A DNA stretch of 5,788 nucleotides from Actinomycetes bacterium (lineage in GTDB: Bacteria; Actinomycetota; Actinomycetes; S36-B12; UBA10799): the NCBI GenBank assembly GCA_029779995.1, contig JAKOZM010000160.1:1-5788 (forward strand), given 5' to 3'. How positions within the stretch are numbered: position 1 is the first letter of the stretch; every line of letters begins with the position of its first letter. The notes beneath the pieces were generated by a model. That model ran no database searches. It saw only the letters and a program-made list of their open reading frames with translations, and had not been told where the DNA came from. The position numbers and the translations under genes were made by a program. This document shows positions 1 to 5,644 of this stretch, one piece after another.

Positions 1-375
1 GGACCCAACTGCTCGCGCTGCACGACACCGACGCCAGACGCTGGGAACCCAAAAGGCTCCGGCTGCGCGTGTTCAGCATCGCCGCAACCCTGGCCCGGCA
101 CGGCCGACGACTCCTGCTGCACATCAAGACCACCGCCCCCTGGGCGAACCTGGTCACCACCGGCCACGCCCGACTCGCCGCGCTGGCACCACCCTGACCC
201 AACATGCACGTGCCCACCCGACCAACCCGAGCAACACCCTCGTCACGTGGAAGACAACGACCACCGGGACCGACATCCCGGCCCCTGTCACACCCCCACG
301 ACAGAATCAGCCACCACGGCCACACACCAACACCAACCACGACCACCCCAGGCCCCGATGAAAGATCGAGGCTAA
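1..375 (+). mobile_element. IS1380-family element, right end (left part outside window)
   Basis: This stretch holds the transposase C-terminus and about 178 bases of non-coding, AC-rich tail. The tail ends in GATGAAAGATCGAGGCTA (358-374 region), which resembles the terminal sequence of actinobacterial IS1380-type elements as I remember them. The exact boundary near 375 is inferred, because the left inverted repeat and the target duplication cannot be compared within this window. Nothing else recognisable lies between 198 and 375. Confidence 0.45.
3..197 (+). CDS. IS1380-family transposase, C-terminal 64 residues (5' end outside window)
   Basis: The frame is open from the left window edge and stops at TGA 195-197. 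The visible residues include WEPKRLRLRVFSIAATLAR, then GRRLLLHIKTTAPWANLV, and end in LAALAPP. The pattern (W-x-P-K-R-L-R-L-R, a hydrophobic helix, then a P-W motif followed by a short helix rich in Leu and Ala) is typical of the extreme C-terminus of IS1380-family DDE transposases in actinobacteria. The catalytic DDE residues lie upstream of the window, so I cannot tell whether the transposase is intact. The family call rests on recognising the C-terminal tail only. Confidence 0.7.
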   Translation, partial: TQLLALHDTDARRWEPKRLRLRVFSIAATLARHGRRLLLHIKTTAPWANLVTTGHARLAALAPP

Positions 376-422
376 CGTGAAGAATGGCGGAGGCAAGCCA
401 CGCCCGCACACCGGGAATCCGA

Positions 423-429
423 AGAGAGG
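423..429 (+). promoter_or_regulatory. ribosome binding site for the 434 ORF
   Basis: AGAGAGG lies four bases before the ATG at 434. It is the clearest Shine-Dalgarno-like site upstream of the operon and is the main reason for choosing 434 rather than 377 as a start. Confidence 0.4.
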
Positions 430-433
430 TGCG

Positions 434-637
434 ATGACGCGCAATCGATTACCGAACTCGTCGCCGGCCTCGGGGCTGAACGTCAGGTGCATCCGCCACT
501 CCGTGGGAGGCGCGCAAACCGCCTACCCCTTCAGGGGAGGCGCGGGGCCGAACTTCCTGCCTGCGCGGGCCCCCTCCGTCCCTGCGCGGCTGCGCCGGCG
601 ATTCTCGGATCAACCCACAAGGGACGCGCCATCATAG
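434..637 (+). CDS. small ORF of unknown function upstream of the ABC ATPase
   Basis: This is a 67-codon frame that I do not recognise. Its ATG follows a purine-rich AGAGAGG (423-429) with four bases between, a good ribosome binding site, and is a better start than the GTG at 377, which abuts the IS end and has no such site. Third positions are strongly G/C (by eye about 80 percent), more so than the ATPase frame over the same bases, which supports real coding. The product is basic and rich in Arg, Pro, Ala and Gly, with one Cys and no convincing membrane helix. It contains in-frame direct repeats: GGGAGGCGCG at 505 and 535 (10 codons apart) and CCTGCGCGG at 560 and 581 (7 codons apart). Its TAG (635-637) overlaps the proposed ATPase start. 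It could be a leader peptide, a peptide substrate, or a non-coding upstream region. Confidence 0.35.
   Translation: MTRNRLPNSSPASGLNVRCIRHSVGGAQTAYPFRGGAGPNFLPARAPSVPARLRRRFSDQPTRDAPS
619..624 (+). promoter_or_regulatory. Shine-Dalgarno-like site pointing at ATA 634
   Basis: AAGGGA is followed by nine bases and then ATA 634 (six bases to ATC 631). No standard start codon in the ATPase frame lies within reach of it, so it is the main evidence for a non-canonical or mutated start. Confidence 0.4.
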
Positions 638-1374
638 TCATCGATGGCGTCAGCCTGAGTTACGGCAAGCGCGGAGTCCTCAAGAGCGTCTCCCTTGCCA
701 TACCTCCGGGCGTCAACGTCCTCCTCGGACCAAACGGCGCGGGTAAGACCACCCTCCTCAACTGCTTGGCAGGAGTGTCCAGGCCCTTGGACGGCCGGGT
801 CGAATACAACAATCGCGACGTCTTCGCGCCTGAGAGTCGCAAGTCCTACTTCCGGCTGATGAGTTGGCTCCCGCAGTCGATGACATTTCCCCCTCGAATG
901 ACCGCCCTAGAAGTCGTTCTATTCGCCGCTTGGTTGAAGGAAATCCCATCTGAGCAACAGCAGGACTCGGCCGCTCGTGCTCTGGCCCGAGTCGGCCTTG
1001 CGGACTTCCTTCACAGACGCATGGGGACACTCTCAGGCGGTGAGGCACGACGCGCGGCACTGGCCACCGCCCTCGTGAGTCAACCCACGGTATTGCTGTT
1101 GGATGAACCTACGGCGGGACTCGATCCCATCCAACGAAGCCAGCTGTACTCCATTCTCGAGGAGATTGCGGAAGACAAGGTGACCGTCGTCCTGTCCACG
1201 CACCTACTTGAGGACGTGCTCGGTGCGGCCGACGTCGTGTGGATTGTCAATGACGGTCGAGTGACTTCCGGGCCGGAGATCCATGTCGGATCCGGACAAT
1301 CGACTCGGAAACTTTCGCTCACGGAACTACAGGATCACCTTGAAAACGTCTTCACCAGTCCTGTTGGTCCATAA
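634..1374 (+). CDS. ABC transporter ATP-binding protein (non-canonical ATA start proposed)
   Basis: This is the ATPase subunit of an ABC transporter, acting at the inner face of the membrane. Numbered from the proposed ATA at 634 (246 residues), it has Walker A GPNGAGKTT (about 32-40), the Q-loop Gln in WLPQ (about 81), signature LSGGE (about 133-137), Walker B LLLDEP (about 154-159) and the H-loop STHL (His about 190). All key residues are present, and the order and length fit small exporter-type ATPases. The frame is open from a GTG at 487, but the 49 extra residues are Arg/Gly/Pro/Ala-rich and unlike this family. Between 487 and the domain there is no ATG, GTG or TTG in frame. AAGGGA (619-624) lies nine bases before ATA 634, where an ATG would give a typical MVIDGVSLSYG start. 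ATC 631 is another possibility. The stop overlaps the next gene by 35 bases. The ABC ATPase call is certain; the start is not. Confidence 0.93.
   Translation: MVIDGVSLSYGKRGVLKSVSLAIPPGVNVLLGPNGAGKTTLLNCLAGVSRPLDGRVEYNNRDVFAPESRKSYFRLMSWLPQSMTFPPRMTALEVVLFAAWLKEIPSEQQQDSAARALARVGLADFLHRRMGTLSGGEARRAALATALVSQPTVLLLDEPTAGLDPIQRSQLYSILEEIAEDKVTVVLSTHLLEDVLGAADVVWIVNDGRVTSGPEIHVGSGQSTRKLSLTELQDHLENVFTSPVGP
1331..1334 (+). promoter_or_regulatory. ribosome binding site deciding the TTG 1340 start
   Basis: AGGA lies five bases before TTG 1340 inside the end of the ATPase gene. It favours the TTG over the earlier in-frame ATG-like start at 1283. Confidence 0.45.
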
Positions 1375-2635
1375 ATCGAGCCGATTGGCGGCGATCCTGG
1401 GTGCGCTCTGCGCTTCGATAACAGGTGCGGCGCTGTGGGTTGATTCTTACACGTGGCGCGGCTGGCTGCCAGCGGCCCTGAGCGCAATGACGCGGACGGA
1501 TCTCATTGCAGCCCCCTTCGCGGCCACCGTTGGCGCGTGGCTGGGCGGGCGAGTTCGCCATCATGGTTTGCACCGGTGGAGTGCCGCGATGCCCCGGACG
1601 GCTGGGAGTCAATTCGAGCCCGAATTGGGCTTCATGGGTCGCGTTGTCACTGTGCACGTCGTCCTGTTACTGGGCTTCGTTGGTTGCGTTTGCCTGGTAT
1701 CAGGCGCGGGGCGCCCACCGGAAAGCTTATGGCTGGTCACCGTCCCCATCGTCGGCGCTGCATCGATGATGGCTTGGGGAGTGGCCGGCATCCTGATCGG
1801 GAAACTGGTGCCAATGTGGCTGGCGGCACTCCTGGGTCTATTGACGCCGTATGGGGTCAGCGTAGCGATCATCTGGTTTGCTCCCGGGACCTTTCTCGAA
1901 GCCTTGGCCGCCTATTCGGGTCGCTTTTACGTGGAGGCCATACCCCATCCCGCCGGACTCCTGGTTCGGGCCGTCTTCTGGACATCGCTGGCCACCTTCA
2001 TTGGTGCACTCTTTGCGTGGCAACGCACCGTACACAGGGCCGCCGGGTTCCTCGGTTGGCTGGCGTTATGCCTGGCCGTCCTCGGAGGCGCCCCCGCGGA
2101 GGTCCCGATCAAGAGCACGACGGAGGCGGTCTGCACGACGTCGGCACTCAGGGTCTGCGTCGACAGGGCTCACGAGGCTGCACTGGCGACATACGCCGCA
2201 ACCGCCTCAGAACTGCACGCGCGGATACCTACCCGCCTCCGACCCATTGGCTTTCAACCCGCGTCGATGCAGCGGGGCAACGTTTACCTTGGACGTGTCG
2301 TCGGAGTAGGTCCAGTGAGAGGCAGCTGGGACGCAACCTTCGACATCGATCGCGAACAGTTTGCGGCGCGAGTGGGCAACGCTCTGTTCCTGCGTTCATG
2401 TGAGTTTGATTCTCCGCAGGCGGGACAGACGATAGAGCATCACGCGATCAATTTATGGTGGCGCCGATTGAATGGACTCCGAGACGACGCAGCGTTGTAT
2501 CCAGGAGATGTGGGTCAGATCCCTGACGAAGATCGAGCGTCGATCCAATCCATGAGTCGTTCACTCGACCGCTTGGACGACGCCGGCCTGGATCTTTGGA
2601 TCACAAACCACGCGGCCGATCTCCTGGGATGCTAG
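1340..2635 (+). CDS. seven-helix membrane protein with extracytoplasmic C-terminal domain, probable ABC transporter permease
   Basis: The start chosen is TTG 1340: AGGA (1331-1334) lies five bases upstream and the product then begins MKTSSPVLLVHKSSR. The frame is open from 1283, but that would add residues buried in the ATPase gene. The 431-residue product has hydrophobic segments near 16-34, 53-70, 101-121, 130-152, 159-180, 205-226 and 234-250. Basic loops (RVRHHGLHR after helix 2, WQRTVHR after helix 6) put the N-terminus inside and the final ~180 residues outside. That domain opens with a Cys pair (C265, C273) in a VCVDRAHEAAL context and ends at HAADLLGC. From memory, a similar C-V-x-x-A motif occurs in membrane partners of actinomycete ABC ATPases, but I cannot confirm a family. 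The 35-base overlap with the ATPase suggests translational coupling and a shared complex. G+C is low for the window (30/60 in 2401-2460). Confidence 0.8.
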   Translation: MKTSSPVLLVHKSSRLAAILGALCASITGAALWVDSYTWRGWLPAALSAMTRTDLIAAPFAATVGAWLGGRVRHHGLHRWSAAMPRTAGSQFEPELGFMGRVVTVHVVLLLGFVGCVCLVSGAGRPPESLWLVTVPIVGAASMMAWGVAGILIGKLVPMWLAALLGLLTPYGVSVAIIWFAPGTFLEALAAYSGRFYVEAIPHPAGLLVRAVFWTSLATFIGALFAWQRTVHRAAGFLGWLALCLAVLGGAPAEVPIKSTTEAVCTTSALRVCVDRAHEAALATYAATASELHARIPTRLRPIGFQPASMQRGNVYLGRVVGVGPVRGSWDATFDIDREQFAARVGNALFLRSCEFDSPQAGQTIEHHAINLWWRRLNGLRDDAALYPGDVGQIPDEDRASIQSMSRSLDRLDDAGLDLWITNHAADLLGC

Positions 2636-2639
2636 TCGA

Positions 2640-3221
2640 GTGCCTCCTTCTCTTGAGCGGTTCCGAATCCTCGCGAAGTCCCAGGGCGTATCGCGCTATT
2701 TCGTAGGGGCGCTCCTCGCGGCTTGGTTAGCCTGCCTAACGGCCGTGCACTTTCCTTTGCCAAGGCTTTATGACTTCCCCGATCCGCGACTCGGCCCCAG
2801 AGAGAACCTGGGATTCCTAGCCTTTTCGGCCTGCGCGGGCCTCCATGGTCTGGCGTGTCGCTCTCGCCTTCGATGGATGTGGGATACCGCGGCACGCAGT
2901 CGAACTCGACTCGCGTTAGCCGCCTACGTCATCCTGGGAGCGTTGGGACACGTGGGGGCCGCTGCATGTGCTTCCCAGTCCTGGGGCGTCGACATGACGT
3001 CAACCGCCCTCGTCTGGCAAACGCTCTATTCGATCAGCGTCATCTTCGGTAGGGCTGCCGAGTGGGCGGCAGTGATCTCGCCGCTGGCCTTCGTGGTGAT
3101 CTCGTCCTCGTCGCCGCTCGTCCCGTGGTCGTACAATGTTCTCTATAACGGTGACTCTGGTCACGCGCTTCGTGTGGTGGCGGTCGCGACAACAATCTTG
3201 TCCCTAGTGGACCGTGTTTGA
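2640..3221 (+). CDS. small six-helix membrane protein, C-terminus replaced by an IS630 insertion
   Basis: I do not recognise a family. The gene starts at GTG 2640, four bases after the previous stop, with GGGA (2626-2629) ten bases upstream, so it belongs to the ABC operon. The 193-residue product has hydrophobic stretches near 20-37, 58-73, 90-110, 122-138, 141-158 and 177-192, and a basic N-terminal segment. It is probably a second membrane subunit or an accessory of the ABC system. The IS630 element enters at CTAG 3204-3207, after codon 189, in the middle of the sixth helix. The present frame then reads VDRV from IS bases and stops at 3219-3221. Joining codon 189 to the far side of the IS (from 4331) gives VALIFDGSYERRRRHG and a stop, for 205 residues: a completed helix and a basic tail. 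The current product probably lacks a proper last helix. Its 3' end overlaps the transposase by 18 bases on the other strand. Confidence 0.75.
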   Translation: MPPSLERFRILAKSQGVSRYFVGALLAAWLACLTAVHFPLPRLYDFPDPRLGPRENLGFLAFSACAGLHGLACRSRLRWMWDTAARSRTRLALAAYVILGALGHVGAAACASQSWGVDMTSTALVWQTLYSISVIFGRAAEWAAVISPLAFVVISSSSPLVPWSYNVLYNGDSGHALRVVAVATTILSLVDRV

Positions 3222-4277
3222 AGTGTTCTTACGGTTGGCCTTCTTGAGGATCTCGTCGGCGGTTTTGGTCCACACGAAGGGGTGTTTGCGATCGTTCCAG
3301 CCGTTGATGAAGGCGCGGATCTTGGCGTTGAGGTCCTTGACGGAGCGGAACGTGCCGCGGTGGATGGCTTGGCGTTCGATGATCCCGAACCAGACCTCGA
3401 CCAGGTTCAGCCAGGATCCTGAGGTGGGGGTGAAGTGGACGTGGATCCGCGGGTTCGCCTCGAGCCAGTCGCGGATCTCGACCCGCTTGTGGGTGGCGTA
3501 GTTGTCTATCACCAGGTGCAGGTCCCGCTCGGGATAGGCGCGGGCGACCTGCTTGAGGAAGGCCAGGAACTCCTGATGGCGATGGCGTGGCTTGACTGCC
3601 GCGGTCACCTGCCCGGTGGCGATCTCCAAGGCCGCGAACAGCGTCGTCGTGCCGTGCCGGACGTAGTCGTGGGTACGCCGTTCGGGTAGGTGCGGTTGCA
3701 TCGGCAGCATCGGAGCGGTCCGGTCCAACGCCTGAATCTGCGACTTTTCGTCCACACAGAGCACGATCGCGTTCTCCGGCGGCGCCAGGTACAACCCGAC
3801 AACGTCGGTGACCTTGGCCACCAGCTGGGGATCTGTGGAGAACTTGAACGTCTCAGCCCGCCACGGCTGCACTCCAGCGCGACGCCAGATCGCCGCGATC
3901 GTGCCGTTACTCACCCCCAAATGCCGACCCAACAACCGGCTCGACCAGTGCGTCACCCCGTACTTCTTCGGCGGCGGCGCCAACGTCGTGGACACCACCT
4001 TGCCGTAGTCGACCTCCCGCGGCCGACCCGAACGCGGGTCATCCTCCAACCCCGCGATCCCCCTGGCCCCATACCGATTACGCCAGTCGATCACCGTCGG
4101 ACGCGACACCCCGACCTTCTCAGCGATCACCACATTGGGCTCCCCATCAGCAGCCAACAGCACGATCCGAGCCCGCTGCGCCAACCCCGCCCGCACCGTC
4201 GAAGACCGCACCAACCGGGTCAACTCCTCCCGATCACCCTCACGAAGAGCCAACGCCGCAGCGGAACGATTCGCCAT
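3204..4277 (-). CDS. IS630-family transposase
   Basis: This DDE transposase cuts and joins the ends of its own element. The 357-residue protein starts at ATG 4277 with GATGGGG just upstream. Residues 12-90 hold helix-turn-helix DNA-binding segments (VVIAEKVGVSRPTVIDWRNRYG, then a linker with GLEDDPRSGRPR), and a second winged or HTH segment lies around 105-135. The catalytic domain shows the first Asp in VLCVDEKSQIQALDR (D176), the second in LVIDNYATHK (D258) and Glu in SGSWLNLVEVWF (E294). The C-terminal FVWTKTADEIL is also typical of IS630. Nothing is frameshifted or missing, so the element could be active. The stop codon TAG (3206-3204) uses the duplicated target TA plus the flanking target base. 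The gene faces the interrupted operon and overlaps the truncated membrane gene by 18 bases. Confidence 0.95.
   Translation of the reverse strand: MANRSAAALALREGDREELTRLVRSSTVRAGLAQRARIVLLAADGEPNVVIAEKVGVSRPTVIDWRNRYGARGIAGLEDDPRSGRPREVDYGKVVSTTLAPPPKKYGVTHWSSRLLGRHLGVSNGTIAAIWRRAGVQPWRAETFKFSTDPQLVAKVTDVVGLYLAPPENAIVLCVDEKSQIQALDRTAPMLPMQPHLPERRTHDYVRHGTTTLFAALEIATGQVTAAVKPRHRHQEFLAFLKQVARAYPERDLHLVIDNYATHKRVEIRDWLEANPRIHVHFTPTSGSWLNLVEVWFGIIERQAIHRGTFRSVKDLNAKIRAFINGWNDRKHPFVWTKTADEILKKANRKNTSNTVH
3205..3238 (+). repeat. IS630 left terminal inverted repeat (including target TA)
   Basis: This pairs with 4297-4330, with 24 of 34 positions identical. The outermost block TAGTGG and the inner ten-base block TTACGGTTGG are perfect. 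The inner part overlaps the last codons of the transposase gene. Confidence 0.85.
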
Positions 4278-4296
4278 ACCCCATCGTCCCAGCCCA

Positions 4297-4330
4297 CCAA
4301 CCGTAAATCAACTAACTACACGCGCCACTA
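4297..4330 (-). repeat. IS630 right terminal inverted repeat (including target TA)
   Basis: This is the inverted partner of 3205-3238. It lies 19 bases outside the transposase ATG, so transposase binding here would be expected to compete with transcription of its own gene (inference). Confidence 0.85.
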
Positions 4331-4381
4331 GTTGCGCTCATCTTCGACGGCAGCTACGAAAGACGCCGCCGACACGGATAG
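4331..4381 (+). pseudogene. displaced 3' end of the small membrane protein gene
   Basis: Read in the frame that continues codon 189 of the 2640 gene across the IS target, these 17 codons give VALIFDGSYERRRRHG and stop at TAG 4379-4381. The first five residues finish the interrupted hydrophobic helix, and the run of Arg fits a cytoplasmic tail. The fragment has no start of its own. It ends 14 bases from the stop of the convergent minus-strand gene. Confidence 0.8.
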
Positions 4382-4390
4382 GGCCGTCGA
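4344..4390. terminator. inverted repeat between convergent genes, possible terminator
   Basis: TCGACGGC (4344-4351) and GCCGTCGA (4383-4390) are perfectly complementary over eight bases with a 31-base loop. A short palindrome, CTGAGTCAG (4391-4399), follows. The position between two convergent stop codons suits a bidirectional terminator, but the loop is long and there is no T-run on either strand. Confidence 0.25.
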
Positions 4391-4395
4391 CTGAG

Positions 4396-5088
4396 TCAGC
4401 TCACCCGCAACGAGGCCAGCATGGCGTCCAACCGGTCCTCTGGGATCCCCCAGGACTGGATCCAGAGCGAGCCGGCCGTGGGATCCAGGAAATCGACAAC
4501 GGTCACCGCGTAAGTGCGGTTGTAACACTCATTGGTGCACTGCGTATAGGTCAACGGGAACCGCACCGCGCGCGCTATCGGCGCCGAGACGGGCACCACC
4601 CGAGCGTCGGCCGGGGCTTCGGCGCTCGACCCCCACCCCGGGAATCGCCCGTTGAGGGCGCTCTCCGTCGGGCACCCGGGAGCCGGTCCGCCGCCCGGCG
4701 CCAGTCCGGTCGTCGCCAGCACGAGCAACGGCCGATGGTCGGACGACCCCTGCGGGATCGGTGTCCAGACGACCCGATCGGCTACGCACTTCGACGAATA
4801 CGGCAAGGTCTTCTCCTGCGGCGTACCGAGCGAGTCAGGCACCTGCAGGCTGATCGTCTTCCCCAGCAACTGCACGCTCTGCAGCGTCGACATCGCGGTG
4901 AGTTTCACGTCCGCCCCGGTCGGGTCTGCGCCGGACGGGTCGGGCCTGGCGGCCGCTGAGCGCACCAGCAGTGCGCCAACCACCAGGATCGCGCCGAGCA
5001 GGCCCGCCATCCCGACGACCCACCGTCGCCGCCGGGACCACCGGGCCAGCCCGGAGCCCCGATCCACTGACTGGCGATCCACCATCAT
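4396..5088 (-). CDS. membrane-anchored or secreted protein of unknown function
   Basis: I do not recognise this 230-residue product. It has a basic N-terminus (RWSRRRRW, 17-23), one hydrophobic segment (about 24-42) and then a long extracytoplasmic part. RSAAA before RPDP (about 43-50) could be a signal peptidase I site; there is no lipobox Cys. The outer part has a Pro/Gly/Asp-rich stretch (49-60) followed by a compact region with four Cys (C101, C139, C184, C188), enough for two disulfides, and ends WIQSWGIPEDRLDAMLASLRVS. The start is one of two adjacent ATG codons (5088 or 5085); no strong ribosome binding site precedes them. It begins nine bases after the tadA stop, so it is probably co-transcribed with and translationally coupled to tadA. 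Base composition matches tadA rather than the ABC operon. The function is open. Confidence 0.8.
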   Translation of the reverse strand: MMVDRQSVDRGSGLARWSRRRRWVVGMAGLLGAILVVGALLVRSAAARPDPSGADPTGADVKLTAMSTLQSVQLLGKTISLQVPDSLGTPQEKTLPYSSKCVADRVVWTPIPQGSSDHRPLLVLATTGLAPGGGPAPGCPTESALNGRFPGWGSSAEAPADARVVPVSAPIARAVRFPLTYTQCTNECYNRTYAVTVVDFLDPTAGSLWIQSWGIPEDRLDAMLASLRVS

Positions 5089-5097
5089 GACAGCAGG

Positions 5098-5628
5098 CTA
5101 TCGACGCGCACGGAAGAACTCCCGCAGCACGCCCCCGCACCCCGCCTCGTCCAGCCCCCCGACGACCTCCACCCAGTGGTTGGCCCGCCGGTCGCGCGCG
5201 AGGTCCCACACCGAGCCACACGCCCCCGCCTTCGGATCCCACGCCCCGAACACGACCGTGCGCACCCGCGCGGCCACCAGCGCTCCGGCGCACATGACGC
5301 ACGGTTCCAGGGTCACCACCAGCGTGCAGTCGGGCAGCCGCCACGAGCCCGTATGCCGTGCCGCCGCCCGCAGCGCCACGACCTCCGCGTGCCCGCTGGG
5401 GTCCAGAGCGGACTCCCGCTCATTGGCACCCCGGCCGATCACTGCACCTCCTGCATCGACGACCAGGGCACCGACGGGCACCTCACCGGCCGCTCCCGCC
5501 GCTCGGGCGAGATCGAGGGCGGTAGCCAGCCACCCGGCATACCGAGGGTCGTATTCCGGAAGCCCTGGTATGCCGTGCGGCACGCTCTCGCCCGGCATTC
5601 CTCCGGGCGGCGTGGCGAACTCAGTCAC
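5098..5628 (-). CDS. tadA: tRNA-specific adenosine-34 deaminase
   Basis: TadA converts the wobble adenosine of tRNA-Arg(ACG) to inosine in the cytoplasm, using a zinc-bound water. From GTG 5628 (176 residues) the core shows EVPVGALVVDAGG (about 49-61), GHAEVVALRAA with zinc ligand H80 and proton-shuttling E82, and EPCVMCAGAL with zinc ligands C110 and C113. DPKAGACGSVWDL follows, a characteristic segment of this family. All catalytic residues are present. The frame is open to 5691, but starts above 5646 would run into upp. Possible starts are ATG 5646 (interlocked with the upp ATG), GTG 5628 and ATG 5598. I prefer 5628 because it leaves a 16-base gap to upp, but no candidate has a well-spaced ribosome binding site. 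The extra ~25 residues before the catalytic domain are Pro/Gly-rich and variable. The gene leads a probable two-gene unit with the 5088 gene. Confidence 0.93.
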   Translation of the reverse strand: MTEFATPPGGMPGESVPHGIPGLPEYDPRYAGWLATALDLARAAGAAGEVPVGALVVDAGGAVIGRGANERESALDPSGHAEVVALRAAARHTGSWRLPDCTLVVTLEPCVMCAGALVAARVRTVVFGAWDPKAGACGSVWDLARDRRANHWVEVVGGLDEAGCGGVLREFFRARR

Positions 5629-5632
5629 GCGG

Positions 5633-5638
5633 TAAGTT
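5633..5638 (+). promoter_or_regulatory. putative -10 element for a leaderless upp transcript
   Basis: TAAGTT fits the actinobacterial TANNNT -10 pattern. Counting its last base as -7 puts position +1 exactly on the A of the upp ATG at 5645, as in leaderless genes, and no Shine-Dalgarno-like site precedes upp. No convincing -35 is seen. Confidence 0.4.
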
Positions 5639-5644
5639 TCGCCC

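Larger units (their letters stand above)
3205..4330 (-). mobile_element. complete IS630-family insertion sequence with TA duplication in a CTAG target
   Basis: Both ends are visible. The left end reads TAGTGGACCGTGT from 3205, and the right end, read inward from 4330, is TAGTGGCGCGTGT. Over 34 positions the two ends match at 24, in blocks at 1-6, 9-13, 18-20 and 25-34; the inner block TTACGGTTGG lies at 3229-3238 and, inverted, at 4297-4306. The flanks are CTAG at 3204-3207 and 4328-4331, matching the known CTAG/TA target preference of IS630. The core between the TA copies is 1122 bases and carries one transposase gene in the opposite direction to the interrupted operon. The restored reading frame on excision confirms the boundaries. 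Confidence 0.92.

Noticed and set aside
377..433. GTG 377 as the start of the small upstream ORF
   Set aside because: It abuts the inferred IS end and has no ribosome binding site, whereas ATG 434 has AGAGAGG.
1453..2403. Long plus-strand frame (316 codons) inside the membrane-protein gene
   Set aside because: It is Arg/Gly-rich with no membrane segments or recognisable motif, and it is a shifted reading of the 1340-2635 gene, whose frame gives coherent helices.
1..4330. Composite transposon formed by the two insertion sequences
   Set aside because: The elements belong to different families (IS1380 and IS630) with unrelated ends, so they cannot mobilise the segment jointly.
3690..4331. Plus-strand frame of 213 codons opposite the transposase
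   Set aside because: It is Pro/Arg/His-rich low-complexity antisense of a well-supported IS630 transposase.
4652..5635. Plus-strand frame of 327 codons opposite tadA and the 5088 gene
   Set aside because: It is a Ser/Arg/Pro-rich antisense shadow caused by high G+C; the opposite strand carries clear TadA motifs.
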